A stretch of 64,000 nt of DNA, from contig QBVD01000041.1 in NCBI GenBank assembly GCA_003058525.1, forward strand, positions 62,001-126,000, read 5' to 3'. This document shows, piece by piece, positions 10,517-20,044 of the stretch. The stretch's first letter is position 1. Each line of letters opens with the position of its first letter. A program made the translations under genes and the position numbers. This DNA comes from a gamma proteobacterium symbiont of Ctena orbiculata. GTDB lineage: Bacteria > Pseudomonadota > Gammaproteobacteria > Chromatiales > Chromatiaceae. The notes below the pieces were generated by a model. That model made no database searches. It saw only the letters and a list, made by a program, of their open reading frames with translations, and had not been told where the DNA came from.

Positions 10517-11365
10517 ATGAAAATGAAACTATCAACCAATCTACAGAGAACACCTGGCTTTACCGCCCTGGCCGCCATAGTGGCGGCCGCCTTCATCGGC
10601 CTGAGCGGATGTGAGGCGACAATGCCGAAAATGGGAGGATCATCCGGACACACGGTGACCGGCGCCGCAGGCGGCGAAACCTCGGAGGGCGCGAATAGCG
10701 CGTTGGAGAGCTGCGATGAGACACTGGGCACGCTGGCCGTGGTTGAAGATCAGTCCGCCCCCTGGTGGGCCACCTACAGGCATCGCTATCCCACACTGGG
10801 CACCACTGTCCCGGTTCTGCGCACAATGATCCAGCAATCCAACTGTTTCGTTGTCGTCGAACGCGGCAGAGCGATGAACAACATGATGCAGGAACGCGCC
10901 CTGATGAAGTCCGGGGAAATGCGCCAAGGGAGTAACTTCGGCAAGGGTCAGATGGTTGCTGCCGACTACACCATGAATCCGAGTATCCAGTTCTCAGAAA
11001 AGGGCACTGGTGGCGTCAAGGGCATTGTCGGCGGTTTGTTCGGATCCGTTGCCGGCGCACTGGCTGGCGGATTGAAGTCCAACGAGGCCGCCACCACCCT
11101 GCTGCTGGTGGACAACCGCTCAGGGGTGCAGGTTTCATCCTCTGTGGGTAATGCAAAGAACTTTGACTATAACCTGTTTGGCGGCCTGTTCGGTGGCGGC
11201 GCTTTTGGCGGCGCAGGCGCATTCACCAACACCCCGGAAGGCAAGGTGATTACCGCAGCCTTCGCCGATTCCTTCAACCAGATGGTCAAGGCGCTGAGAA
11301 ACTACAAGGCACAGACAGTCAAGGGTGGCCTGGGCAAGGGTGGACGCCTGAAAGTCGGCAACTGA
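10517..11365 (+). CDS. CsgG/HfaB-like secreted lipoprotein
   Basis: 282 aa from the ATG at 10517 (AAAGGGAAAG just upstream). A lipoprotein signal peptide ends at IGLSGC (Cys32). The segment VLRTMIQQSNCFVVVERGRAM matches the CsgG pattern in which a ring-forming outer-membrane lipoprotein domain carries a conserved VVER-type strand. Two Gly/Ala-rich hydrophobic stretches (GGLFGSVAGALAGGL; GGLFGGGAFGGAGAF) are prominent. No curli or holdfast subunit gene lies nearby, so export function is not implied. Monocistronic with a strong terminator. Confidence 0.7.
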   Translation: MKMKLSTNLQRTPGFTALAAIVAAAFIGLSGCEATMPKMGGSSGHTVTGAAGGETSEGANSALESCDETLGTLAVVEDQSAPWWATYRHRYPTLGTTVPVLRTMIQQSNCFVVVERGRAMNNMMQERALMKSGEMRQGSNFGKGQMVAADYTMNPSIQFSEKGTGGVKGIVGGLFGSVAGALAGGLKSNEAATTLLLVDNRSGVQVSSSVGNAKNFDYNLFGGLFGGGAFGGAGAFTNTPEGKVITAAFADSFNQMVKALRNYKAQTVKGGLGKGGRLKVGN

Positions 11366-11398
11366 GTCGATCACCGCCTCTGATCCAGAGGCCCGGCT

Positions 11399-11430
11399 AT
11401 AAAGGCGGCCCTTGGCCGCCTTTATCATTT
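11399..11430 (+). terminator. Rho-independent terminator after the CsgG-like gene
   Basis: Perfect 12-bp stem ATAAAGGCGGCC / GGCCGCCTTTAT with loop CTT, 34 nt after the stop codon, followed by a T-containing stretch. Confidence 0.8.
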
Positions 11431-11575
11431 CCGCATCAGAGCCAAACCCGGCCAATTACATAAGGCTTGATGCATCACGGCAATCATATAGCTTTTGGGA
11501 ATCATCCTCCCAGCAGACACCGACTGCTCCGTTGCGAATTTTGCCAGTTGCATGCGGATAGTGTATTTTCCGCCA

Positions 11576-11899
11576 ATGCCGACACCACTCCTCTTGATTC
11601 TCTGTACCGCACCGGACAGGGAGACTGCACTTAAGCTCTCCAGGTCTTTGCTAGAGCAGAGGCTGGCAGCCTGCGTCAACCTCTCCCCGCCCGTAACCTC
11701 CGTATACCATTGGCAGGGAAAGCTGGAAGAGTCTGAGGAAATCCTGCTGCTGATCAAGACAACAAAACAACAATATAACAATGTGGAGGCAACGCTCCGG
11801 GCACAACATCCCTATGAACTTCCGGAAATCATCGCAGTCCCTGTAGAGCAGGGGCTGGACGATTACATCGACTGGGTGGAGAGATGCACAAAAGAATAG
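11576..11899 (+). CDS. cutA: Divalent-cation tolerance protein CutA
   Basis: 107 aa, usual length. Small trimeric ferredoxin-fold protein linked to copper tolerance in E. coli; biochemical role unsettled. Recognisable by LILCTAPDRETALKLSRSLL, LAACVNLSPPVTSVYHWQGK and HPYELPEIIAVPV. Start set at MPTPLLL by family length; the frame continues upstream to 11495 without support. It overlaps dsbD by 16 nt, so the two are co-transcribed; this cutA-dsbD pair is common in gammaproteobacteria. Confidence 0.92.
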   Translation: MPTPLLLILCTAPDRETALKLSRSLLEQRLAACVNLSPPVTSVYHWQGKLEESEEILLLIKTTKQQYNNVEATLRAQHPYELPEIIAVPVEQGLDDYIDWVERCTKE

Positions 11900-14190
11900 A
11901 CTTAACAACGATGTTCCTGATGCTGCTGGTGTTATCCAGCCTGAGCATGGCGGCATGGAACCAGGAAGACCTGTTGTTGCCCGACCAGGCCTTCCAGATC
12001 TCCGGCCGCACCGATGGCACGGAAAAGCTCCTCGTAGAATGGCGTATTGCCGACGGCTACTACATGTATCGCGACAAGATCCAGTTCGACAGCGACACTA
12101 TAGGCATAGAAATCGGAGAACCGAAACTATCGCAAGCCAAGATAAAGAACGACGAATTCTTCGGCGAGGTCGCCGTCTACCGCAATAAAGCCACTGCGGA
12201 AATCCCGATTCGTCGCATGCAGGGATCCCAGGAGACACTATTGTTAAAGGCCCGCTCTCAGGGCTGCGCGGACCTGGGAATCTGCTTTCCCCCGCACATG
12301 CAGGAGATACGACTGGCACTCGAGCCGATGGCGGCCGGCAATCGCACCGCAGCTGTCGCTGAGCCGTTATTCGACATCGGCGATTCAGCTTCGAATCAAC
12401 TGTTTGACAACAATATCGAAGATGACCTGCTGGATCCGGAAGAGGCCTATAAACTCTCGGTAACCGTCGAGGATGGAACCCATCTCCGCCTCTACTGGAG
12501 TATCGCTGAAGGGACCTATCTCTATCACGATAAGGTTACACTTTCCGCAGGCGAGAACCGGGGAATTGCCCTGGGTCAGTTCACACTGCCTGATCCGAAG
12601 ATCAAGCAGGATACGGTAAGACCCGATGGCACCATTGGCGAAGTTGCCGTTTACCACGACGAGATAGACCTCATCCTGCCGCTGGTAAGAAGCAGCACGG
12701 AAGCAACGGAGGTCACCTTGAACGTGGGTTATCAAGGGTGCGCCGAGATCGGCGTATGCTATCCGCCTATAAACAAGCAGTTCACCCTCGCACTGCCAGC
12801 CATCTCCGAGGCTGAGGCAAACGAAACCATAAGCCCCGCCGGCACCCCACCGACCGCATCCTCCGATGAGCCGATCTCTGAACTGGACGAGATCACCGAA
12901 ACCATGAAAGGCGGGTCAATCCTGCTTATCATCGGTCTCTTTTTTCTACTCGGGCTGGGATTGGCATTTACACCTTGCATCTTTCCCATGATCCCCATTC
13001 TTTCCGGTATCATTGCGGGTCACGGCGACAAGATCACCACACAAAAGGCCTTCATACTATCACTGGTCTATGTATTGGCGATGGCGATCACCTATACCAT
13101 TGCAGGGGTTCTGGCCGGATTGTTCGGCGAAAACCTGCAAGCCTATTTTCAGAACCCATGGATACTCAGCGCCTTTGCCTTGGTCTTTGTCCTGCTGGCC
13201 CTGTCAATGTTTGGTTTCTATGACCTGCAACTGCCCAGCAGCCTGCAGAGCCGTCTTACCGAAGTCAGCAACAGGCAACAGGGCGGCTCCCTCACCGGGG
13301 TTGCCATCATGGGATTTCTCTCTGCCCTGATAGTCGGCCCATGTGTCGCACCACCGTTGGCGGGTGCGCTTATCTATATCGGCCAGACCGGTGACGCGCT
13401 GCTGGGAGGCTTGGCCCTGTTTTCCCTCAGTATGGGCATGGGAACGCCGGTGATTGCAATCGGCACCTCCGCCGGTAAGCTGCTGCCGCGTGCCGGCAGT
13501 TGGATGGATGCCGTCAAGGCCGTATTCGGTGTCGCCCTGCTGGCTGTCGCCATCATCCTGCTTGAACGTATCATTCCGGCCGATATCGCTATGCTGCTCT
13601 GGGGCATCCTCTTCATCGTCTCCGCGATCTACATGGGAGCCCTGCGCAATCTGGAGATCGAGGCAAGTGGTTGGCAGAAGCTGTGGAAAGGTCTCGGTTT
13701 CGTGTTTCTGGTCTACGGAACATTGATGCTGGTCGGTGCTGCTGCAGGCGGTAAGGATACCTTGCAGCCACTTCGCGGGATTGCCATAGCTGGAGGCTCT
13801 GGCAGTGCCCAGGGTCATCAGGAACTTCAATTCAAACGCATCAAAAGCTTGGACGACCTGCAACGTGAAGTCGCTTTTGCCAGCAGTCAGGGGAAACCGG
13901 TGATGCTGGACTTCTATGCCGACTGGTGTGTCTCCTGCAAAGAGATGGAGAAATATACCTTTTCCGATCCCCAGGTGATCGATGCGCTCGCCAATACACA
14001 CCTGCTGCAGGCCGATGTCACCGCCAATGACGACATCGACCAGGCATTGCTGCAGGGGCATTTCGGCCTACCCGGCCCGCCTGCCATCATCTTTTACGGC
14101 AGTGATGGACGGGAGCGCAAGAACTACCGGCTGGTGGGATTCAAGCCCGCCGAGGAATTCAGTGCCCACGCAACCAGAGCCATACAGTAA
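11884..14190 (+). CDS. dsbD: Thiol:disulfide interchange protein DsbD with two tandem N-terminal alpha domains
   Basis: 768 aa, about 200 longer than E. coli DsbD. It carries electrons from cytoplasmic thioredoxin to periplasmic thiol proteins. Order: signal peptide; alpha domain 1 with GCADLGICFPP (Cys128, Cys134); alpha domain 2 with GCAEIGVCYPP (Cys285, Cys291); multi-pass membrane domain (about 340-610) with the redox Cys of FTPCIFP and VGPCVAPP; C-terminal thioredoxin domain with YADWCVSCKEM near residue 680. Both alpha domains keep the CX5C pair, so both may be active. Reducing power would serve cytochrome c maturation, relevant to the multiheme protein at 27.8 kb. Confidence 0.95.
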   Translation: MHKRIDLTTMFLMLLVLSSLSMAAWNQEDLLLPDQAFQISGRTDGTEKLLVEWRIADGYYMYRDKIQFDSDTIGIEIGEPKLSQAKIKNDEFFGEVAVYRNKATAEIPIRRMQGSQETLLLKARSQGCADLGICFPPHMQEIRLALEPMAAGNRTAAVAEPLFDIGDSASNQLFDNNIEDDLLDPEEAYKLSVTVEDGTHLRLYWSIAEGTYLYHDKVTLSAGENRGIALGQFTLPDPKIKQDTVRPDGTIGEVAVYHDEIDLILPLVRSSTEATEVTLNVGYQGCAEIGVCYPPINKQFTLALPAISEAEANETISPAGTPPTASSDEPISELDEITETMKGGSILLIIGLFFLLGLGLAFTPCIFPMIPILSGIIAGHGDKITTQKAFILSLVYVLAMAITYTIAGVLAGLFGENLQAYFQNPWILSAFALVFVLLALSMFGFYDLQLPSSLQSRLTEVSNRQQGGSLTGVAIMGFLSALIVGPCVAPPLAGALIYIGQTGDALLGGLALFSLSMGMGTPVIAIGTSAGKLLPRAGSWMDAVKAVFGVALLAVAIILLERIIPADIAMLLWGILFIVSAIYMGALRNLEIEASGWQKLWKGLGFVFLVYGTLMLVGAAAGGKDTLQPLRGIAIAGGSGSAQGHQELQFKRIKSLDDLQREVAFASSQGKPVMLDFYADWCVSCKEMEKYTFSDPQVIDALANTHLLQADVTANDDIDQALLQGHFGLPGPPAIIFYGSDGRERKNYRLVGFKPAEEFSAHATRAIQ

Positions 14191-14358
14191 TTTGCGACGA
14201 TCTTGGCATGTACTGCATTGAAACTGGACAAAATCGCGCTGATCTTGCAGAATCTAGCGATTCATAACCCACCCTCCTGAATCCCTGTGATGGGGAACGG
14301 CACCAGAAACAATAGCTGGGGGGTATAGACGTATTTCTCTGCACTGGAATATTGGATA

Positions 14359-14799
14359 ATGGCAAACATCCTGGTACTGAATGGCCCGAATTTGAATCTG
14401 CTCGGCACCCGGGAACCCAGTCACTATGGTCATGAGACACTGGATGCCATTCGCCAACGCCTGGAAAACCGAGGCAGAGAGTTGGGATTCGACATTGACT
14501 TCCGCCAAAGCAATGCGGAACACGAACTCCTGGCGTGGATACATCAGGCAAAACAATCGAATGTCTGTTTCATCATTATCAACCCGGCTGCATTCACCCA
14601 TACCAGCGTGGCGCTGAGGGATGCATTATTGGGAACAGGCATACCCTACATAGAGGTCCATCTCTCCAACGTGCACGCCAGAGAGGAGTTTCGCAAACAC
14701 TCCTATTTCTCTGACAAGGCCGAAGGTGTCATTACCGGCCTGGGCGCGGAGGGCTATGAACTCGCCTTGCAGGCCGCTGCCAAACGGCTCAACAAATAA
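14359..14799 (+). CDS. aroQ: 3-dehydroquinate dehydratase, type II
   Basis: 146 aa. Dehydrates 3-dehydroquinate in the shikimate pathway; cytosolic dodecamer. Typical signatures: [16 protein letters not shown] with the flexible-loop Arg/Tyr (SHYG), [35 protein letters not shown] and [17 protein letters not shown] (catalytic His region). It lies 19 nt before accB, a gene order standard in gammaproteobacteria. Confidence 0.97.
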   Translation: MANILVLNGPNLNLLGTREPSHYGHETLDAIRQRLENRGRELGFDIDFRQSNAEHELLAWIHQAKQSNVCFIIINPAAFTHTSVALRDALLGTGIPYIEVHLSNVHAREEFRKHSYFSDKAEGVITGLGAEGYELALQAAAKRLNK

Positions 14800-14818
14800 T
14801 TCTTAGAGACAGGTCAAC

Positions 14819-15289
14819 ATGGATATTCGCAAAGTAAAAAAACTTATTGAGTTACTCGAGGAGTCAGACGTCGCGGAGATCGAAATTCATGAAGGGGAGG
14901 AGTCGGTCAGAATTAGCCGCCAAAGCTCGATTCCCTCAACGATAGCCATCCCCAGCATGCAGCCTCAGGTTGCGGCAGCCCCGGCGCCCGCACCGGCAGC
15001 AGCACCTGCCACTACCGGCGCCCCCGAACTGCAAGCCGCAACCGAGGAGATTCAGGGGCACAGTGTAAACTCACCGATGGTGGGTACCTTCTACCGCTCA
15101 CCCTCGCCCGGCAGCAAGCCGTTTGTGGAGGAGGGCCAAACGGTCGCTGTGGGTGACACCCTGTGTATCATTGAGGCGATGAAGATCCTCAACCAGATAG
15201 AGTCCGACAAGGCCGGTACCGTTAAAAAGATACTGGTTGAAAACGGTCAACCCGTCGAATACAACGAACCGCTATTCATCATTGATTGA
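14819..15289 (+). CDS. accB: Biotin carboxyl carrier protein of acetyl-CoA carboxylase
   Basis: 156 aa. Carries biotin between the two half reactions of fatty-acid precursor synthesis. N-terminal domain ([20 protein letters not shown]), an Ala/Pro-rich linker at about 45-70, and a C-terminal biotinyl domain whose target Lys is in [12 protein letters not shown]. Followed 8 nt later by accC. Confidence 0.97.
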   Translation: MDIRKVKKLIELLEESDVAEIEIHEGEESVRISRQSSIPSTIAIPSMQPQVAAAPAPAPAAAPATTGAPELQAATEEIQGHSVNSPMVGTFYRSPSPGSKPFVEEGQTVAVGDTLCIIEAMKILNQIESDKAGTVKKILVENGQPVEYNEPLFIID

Positions 15290-15297
15290 GTGAAACC

Positions 15298-16638
15298 ATG
15301 ATAGATAAGATCGTAATCGCCAATCGTGGTGAGATAGCTTTGCGCATCCTGCGCGCCTGTAAAGAACTCGGTATCAAGACAGTTGCCGTACACTCCGAGG
15401 CTGATCGTGACCTAAAGCATGTGTTGCTTGCCGATGAATCCGTATGCATAGGTCCCGCCCCCTCCAGCGATAGCTATCTGAACATTCCAGCCATCATCAG
15501 TGCCGCCGAAGTCACCGACTCGGTTGCCATACACCCGGGATATGGTTTTCTTTCAGAAAATGCCGATTTCGCAGAACGGGTGGAAAACAGCGGCTTCATC
15601 TTTATTGGCCCCAAGGCCGATACGATCCGCACCATGGGCGACAAAGTGGCCGCCATCGAAGCCATGCGCAAGGCCAATGTGCCGACAGTGCCGGGCTCGA
15701 ACGGTCCGCTGGACAACAATGCCAAACGCACTAAGGATGTGGCGAACGAAATCGGTTATCCGGTCATCATCAAGGCTGCCGGCGGCGGTGGCGGCAGAGG
15801 CATGCGAGTGGTGCATACTGAAGCAACGCTACTGAATGCAGTTGCCATGACCAAGGCCGAGGCCGAGGCCGCATTCGGAAACGGCACAGTGTATATGGAA
15901 AAGTTCCTCGGCAATCCCCGCCACGTAGAGTTTCAGGTCCTTTCCGACACCCATGGCAATGCAATTCATCTTGGAGAGCGCGACTGTTCCATGCAACGCC
16001 GTCACCAGAAGGTGGTGGAAGAGGCGCCTGCGCCCGGCATTACCGAACAACAACGCAAAGATGTGGGTGAACGATGCGCCGAGGCCTGCCGCCAGATCGG
16101 CTATCGGGGAGCGGGTACGTTCGAGTTTCTCTATGAGGACGGCGAGTTCTACTTCATTGAGATGAATACCCGGGTGCAAGTGGAGCACCCGGTCACCGAA
16201 CTGATCACAGGTATCGACATCGTAAAACAACAGATTCTCATCGCCGCGGGGGAACCCTTGAGCTACAAACAGGATGAGATCAAGCTTCAAGGCCATGCGG
16301 TGGAGTGCCGAATCAATGCCGAGGACCCGGTAAAATTTCTTCCCAGCCCCGGCACCATCAGCCAACTCCATACCCCCGGTGGTCCAGGCGTTCGTGTCGA
16401 CACCCACATTTACAATGGCTATAGAGTGCCTCCCTACTACGACTCCATGATCGGCAAGCTTGTCACCCACGGGGAGACCCGTGATTCGGCTATCGCCAGG
16501 ATGCGCATCGCCCTGCAGGAGATGGTGATCAGCGGTATCAAGACAAACATACCACTGCACCTGGATATCATGCGTGACGCCGCCTTCAGAGAAGGAGGCG
16601 CCAACATCCACTACCTGGAAAAGAAACTGGGACTATAA
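15298..16638 (+). CDS. accC: Biotin carboxylase subunit of acetyl-CoA carboxylase
   Basis: 446 aa. ATP-dependent carboxylation of AccB-bound biotin. N-terminal domain [23 protein letters not shown]-grasp glycine loop [14 protein letters not shown], and catalytic residues in [18 protein letters not shown]. The ATG at 15298 matches the family start; an in-frame TTG at 15286 overlapping the accB stop is less likely. Followed by a long inverted repeat, then prmA. Confidence 0.98.
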   Translation: MIDKIVIANRGEIALRILRACKELGIKTVAVHSEADRDLKHVLLADESVCIGPAPSSDSYLNIPAIISAAEVTDSVAIHPGYGFLSENADFAERVENSGFIFIGPKADTIRTMGDKVAAIEAMRKANVPTVPGSNGPLDNNAKRTKDVANEIGYPVIIKAAGGGGGRGMRVVHTEATLLNAVAMTKAEAEAAFGNGTVYMEKFLGNPRHVEFQVLSDTHGNAIHLGERDCSMQRRHQKVVEEAPAPGITEQQRKDVGERCAEACRQIGYRGAGTFEFLYEDGEFYFIEMNTRVQVEHPVTELITGIDIVKQQILIAAGEPLSYKQDEIKLQGHAVECRINAEDPVKFLPSPGTISQLHTPGGPGVRVDTHIYNGYRVPPYYDSMIGKLVTHGETRDSAIARMRIALQEMVISGIKTNIPLHLDIMRDAAFREGGANIHYLEKKLGL

Positions 16639-16643
16639 CTGAA

Positions 16644-16724
16644 GAGTTTTGAGTTGTGAGTTTTAAGTTGATAAGGGCTTATCCCTCAACTGACTGATAG
16701 CTAAAAACTCACAACTCAAAACTC
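16644..16724. repeat. Long inverted repeat between accC and prmA
   Basis: Perfect 21-bp arms at 16644-16664 and 16704-16724 enclose a second palindrome (GATAAGGGCTTATC, 16670-16683). The transcript would fold into an extended hairpin ending just before the prmA ATG at 16730. It could be a processing or attenuation element, or a REP-like repeat. Confidence 0.85.
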
Positions 16725-16729
16725 ATAAT

Positions 16730-17611
16730 ATGTGGTTGCAACTCTCAATCGACTGCAATGAGAAGGAGGCCCCCCTGCTGGAACTGGTCTTCGAGAACCT
16801 CGGCGCCCTGTCTGTCACCCTGGGCGACGCTGGTGATCAGCCGCTGCTTGAAACCCCACCGGAGTCTACCCAGCTGTGGCAACATACCCAAGTCACTGCA
16901 CTGTTCGAGGGAGATCAGGAGCCGCTGAAGCTGCGCAATGCCCTTGCTACGGTCCTCGATCCCGAACTGGCCGGCAGACTCCGATGGGAACGCATAGAAG
17001 ACAGGATCTGGGAACGGGTGTGGTTGGATCATTTCAAGCCCATGTCATTCGGACGGCGCCTGTGGGTATGTCCGGCAGGTGATTCGATCGATCAACTGAA
17101 TGCAGTTGTGATTAAACTCGATCCAGGACTGGCCTTCGGTACCGGCACGCACCCCACCACAGCACTCTGCCTGGAATGGCTGGACGCTCAGGACCTGGCG
17201 GGAAAGCGCATCATAGACTATGGCTGTGGCTCCGGTATCCTCGCGATCGCTGCACTGAAACTTGGTGCGTCCTCCGCCGTTGCCCTCGACCATGACCCTC
17301 ATGCCTTGATAGCCAGCAGAGACAATGCGGAGAAGAACAGCGTTTCGAATCGTCTCCTGACATGCCTGCCGGATGAACTGCCAAATGGAATGTTCGACCT
17401 GTTGGTTGCCAATATTCTCGCTGCCCCATTGATCCAACTGGCCCCCGATTTTGCGCGGCTCATCCGACCCGGCGGTCGGTTTGCCCTCTCCGGTATACTC
17501 GCAGAGCAACAATCCGAAGTAGCGCCTGCCTACCAGGCATTTGCAACCCTGGAGACATCCAAACGGCAACAAGAATGGCTGCTATTGAGCGGTACAGTCA
17601 GCTGTCAATAG
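16730..17611 (+). CDS. prmA: Ribosomal protein L11 methyltransferase
   Basis: 293 aa. SAM-dependent methylation of ribosomal protein L11. N-terminal substrate-recognition domain (MWLQLSIDCNEKEAPLLELV), then the Rossmann methyltransferase: GLAFGTGTHPTTALCLEWL, motif I IIDYGCGSGILAIAALKLG, and LLVANILAAPLIQLAP. Its start sits 6 nt after the inverted repeat, leaving no obvious Shine-Dalgarno outside that hairpin, so translation may depend on its folding. Confidence 0.96.
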   Translation: MWLQLSIDCNEKEAPLLELVFENLGALSVTLGDAGDQPLLETPPESTQLWQHTQVTALFEGDQEPLKLRNALATVLDPELAGRLRWERIEDRIWERVWLDHFKPMSFGRRLWVCPAGDSIDQLNAVVIKLDPGLAFGTGTHPTTALCLEWLDAQDLAGKRIIDYGCGSGILAIAALKLGASSAVALDHDPHALIASRDNAEKNSVSNRLLTCLPDELPNGMFDLLVANILAAPLIQLAPDFARLIRPGGRFALSGILAEQQSEVAPAYQAFATLETSKRQQEWLLLSGTVSCQ

Positions 17612-17987
17612 TACTGCGACGAAGAGAACTGCAGCCTCAAGCCGCTTAAATCATCCATACAGAAAGCTATATTCCGGGGTCATGATCACTCTTCCCCGCA
17701 ATAAGCGAATAGTCATATCCAGGTCTTGCGGATGCCGTTAAAATCAGTCCGAATTTACCACAAAGGACTTGCCTGCCGTTTGGCTTCGGTCTAACGTAGA
17801 GGTGTTGAACGGTGACCTGAAAACCGACCCCAACCCAGGGTTCGTCACCGCTCAATTGGATATTGCAAGGGATTTGTTCCCTTGTTCCACTGAAGATACC
17901 CATTGAATACACACAAAGGTCTGCACGACCTTAGCCATTACAACAGCCAAACATTAATTGAAGCAGAGATAGAAAGTAATCCGCCAC
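17612..17987. other. Intergenic region without recognised gene
   Basis: 376 bp between prmA and the DUF3426 gene. Short open frames have no family signature. A small hairpin AAGGTC-TGCAC-GACCTT lies at 17916-17932 and a CGGTGAC/GTCACCG pair near 17808-17852. I see no convincing promoter. Confidence 0.5.
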
Positions 17988-19322
17988 ATGTTTACCCAGT
18001 GCCAACACTGTCTAACCATGTTCCGCATCACACCGGAACAACTTAAGGCCGCTGACGGAAAAGTACGCTGTTGTCAATGCAACAATGTATTCAATGCACT
18101 GCATAAACTTATGGAATCTCCCACATCATTTACCAATGATGATGATTTACAGGAGGAGTTGGCGCAAATTGACCAGAATGGAGGCGCCGTAGCCCCACAA
18201 CCATCGAATGGGGAGGCAACCTCGGATGGGCTTGTTATTGAATCGAGCTTGGTCAGTGACAGCGAAGTCGAGAAGTCACTTGACGCCTTGGCTGACGAAG
18301 AGCCCCCGGTCCAGCAATTGAGTGAAGAATCAATCCTTGAAGTGGATGAGAATAGTTCTGAATTCGATAGTCATAACCAATTCCTTCTTGAGCGTGATGA
18401 CGGACTCGAAACGGAACCGGATTATTTTGCCGCTGGTACCGAATCGCAAATGTCCGAACTACTCGATCGGGATTCCGCCTCTCTGCTTCTCGAAGAAAAA
18501 GGTGCGGATAATCGGTTAGCAGAGGTTATTTCATTCGATAACCATGACAAGGAATCTCTTGCTGAACCAGAATCAAGCACATCAAGCGAAGAACCGATTA
18601 CCGGTACTGACTCGGCAAACCCGGTCGAGGTACCGACCGATGAAGAAGAATCGACGGGTACAGTCGATGAATCTCCCGCTGAGGAAAAATCGATACTATC
18701 AGACGAGAAGCCCGAGCAAGAGATATCGCCGGAATCCATACCACTGGAACAGGATTTCATCCCCACCGAGGAAGAGTCTATACAGTCACAGGAGTCGCTG
18801 GATGAGGAGACCCGCTTTACGTTTGAGGAGGAGTTTGAAAGACCGCAACCCAGCCGCTACAGAGGCTATTGGATTATCGGCTCATTACTCCTGCTGCTCC
18901 CTCTCTGCGGACAGATCACATGGTACTTGAGGGACAGCCTCGTCTCCCACTATGCCGGAAGGCAGATTCTCCAGGGCGTCTGCAACCTGGCGGGTTGCGA
19001 GGTGCCCATACGGCGTGATACCGAACAGATAATCATCAGTGATCGCGCCCTCACCGCTCACCCGGAAAAGGAGGGTATTTTGTCACTCAAACTCGAGATG
19101 GTGAATGCAGCGGCCTTCCAGCAACCCTTTCCAAGACTGCAGTTAAGCCTCTACAACGATATGGGTACAATCATAGCAAGGCGTACCTTCCTGCCGGATG
19201 AATACAAGGCCGATCAATACCAGTCCAGCCCGATGATGCCAAAATTAAGAACCATGCATGTAGAACTCGAACTGCAAGACCCGGGCAATGAAGTTACCGG
19301 CTTCAAATTCGACTTCCTTTAG
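17988..19322 (+). CDS. Zinc-ribbon and DUF3426 domain membrane protein
   Basis: 444 aa. An N-terminal zinc ribbon of the MJ0042 type (CQHCLTMFRITPEQL, then CCQCNNVFNALH) is followed by about 240 very acidic, low-complexity residues rich in Glu, Ser and Asp. One membrane helix (YWIIGSLLLLLPLCGQITWY, about 295-315) and a C-terminal DUF3426 domain of about 120 residues (QILQGVCNLAGCEVP) complete it. Function unknown; the layout suggests a cytoplasmic metal-binding head and a periplasmic domain. Genes of this type often sit between prmA and dusB/fis, as here. Confidence 0.85.
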   Translation: MFTQCQHCLTMFRITPEQLKAADGKVRCCQCNNVFNALHKLMESPTSFTNDDDLQEELAQIDQNGGAVAPQPSNGEATSDGLVIESSLVSDSEVEKSLDALADEEPPVQQLSEESILEVDENSSEFDSHNQFLLERDDGLETEPDYFAAGTESQMSELLDRDSASLLLEEKGADNRLAEVISFDNHDKESLAEPESSTSSEEPITGTDSANPVEVPTDEEESTGTVDESPAEEKSILSDEKPEQEISPESIPLEQDFIPTEEESIQSQESLDEETRFTFEEEFERPQPSRYRGYWIIGSLLLLLPLCGQITWYLRDSLVSHYAGRQILQGVCNLAGCEVPIRRDTEQIIISDRALTAHPEKEGILSLKLEMVNAAAFQQPFPRLQLSLYNDMGTIIARRTFLPDEYKADQYQSSPMMPKLRTMHVELELQDPGNEVTGFKFDFL

Positions 19323-20044
19323 CGGCTTCAATCAGCCGGATCAGTGCAGATAATCACTACTCTTCCACTATACCGGTTCCTGCTGTCAGGTCTTATCGGT
19401 GAGTAGCGTATGGCACTGTCATTCATATGGAAAAGTACCGACGACTCCATCTGACGCTACTCTGAATATCCCTATACGCCACTCTTACGAACGAATATCT
19501 CATCTTAGTAATCCAGTCATAGCTTGTTAAAAAATGTATCCGCCCGGATTGATAGCCCATGCCCATCATTCACCACAATAGCTTAAACAATAGAATCATT
19601 CTGAGATTCAGTGAGACAGTGGCTATAAGTGTTTCGCATCAACGCCACTATCCGAACAAAGCTCCAGCGATAGTTCAGTGCGACAATGAAAGGTCAATGG
19701 CATAAGCAAACCCTAACGGTGTCGCATCGAGATAGAGACATTCGGTGAGGTGACTGTAAAAAAGTTCGACACCTGATTATCAGACAGCATCAGTAAGGAA
19801 TTAAATTCTACACAATGAATTTACATTTCCCTTCTGATTGCCCGTTATAGGCCATCATTTACATATCTGCCTAAGATTTAAGAGCTTACTCACCACCCTT
19901 CCAGCCGATTCACAGGTAGACCCACAAACGCCATTTGTATCAGATCAATTCATACTCAATTTGCCTTTGATTCCGCCAACAATTAGCGGTAGTATCCCAC
20001 ACCCTCCTTCTCCAAGACGGACCCCCTGATGAGTGGCATTCTGA
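19323..20044. other. 722-bp intergenic region upstream of dusB
   Basis: No gene recognised on either strand; base composition is more AT-rich than in the neighbours. A small open frame at 19838-20029 has no support. It contains the probable dusB-fis promoter at 19967-19995. The length is unusual for this gene-dense window and could hide a non-coding RNA or a decayed gene. Confidence 0.5.
19967..19995 (+). promoter_or_regulatory. Candidate sigma-70 promoter of dusB-fis
   Basis: TTGATT, 17-nt spacer, TAGTAT, followed by a C-rich discriminator (CCCACACCC) as expected of stringently controlled promoters. Start of transcription would be about 45 nt upstream of dusB. Confidence 0.45.

Noticed and set aside
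17667-17912. 81-codon minus-strand frame between prmA and the DUF3426 gene
   Set aside because: No similarity to known families and no ribosome-binding site.
19838-20029. 63-codon frame upstream of dusB
   Set aside because: Pro-rich, unsupported, and covers the predicted dusB promoter.
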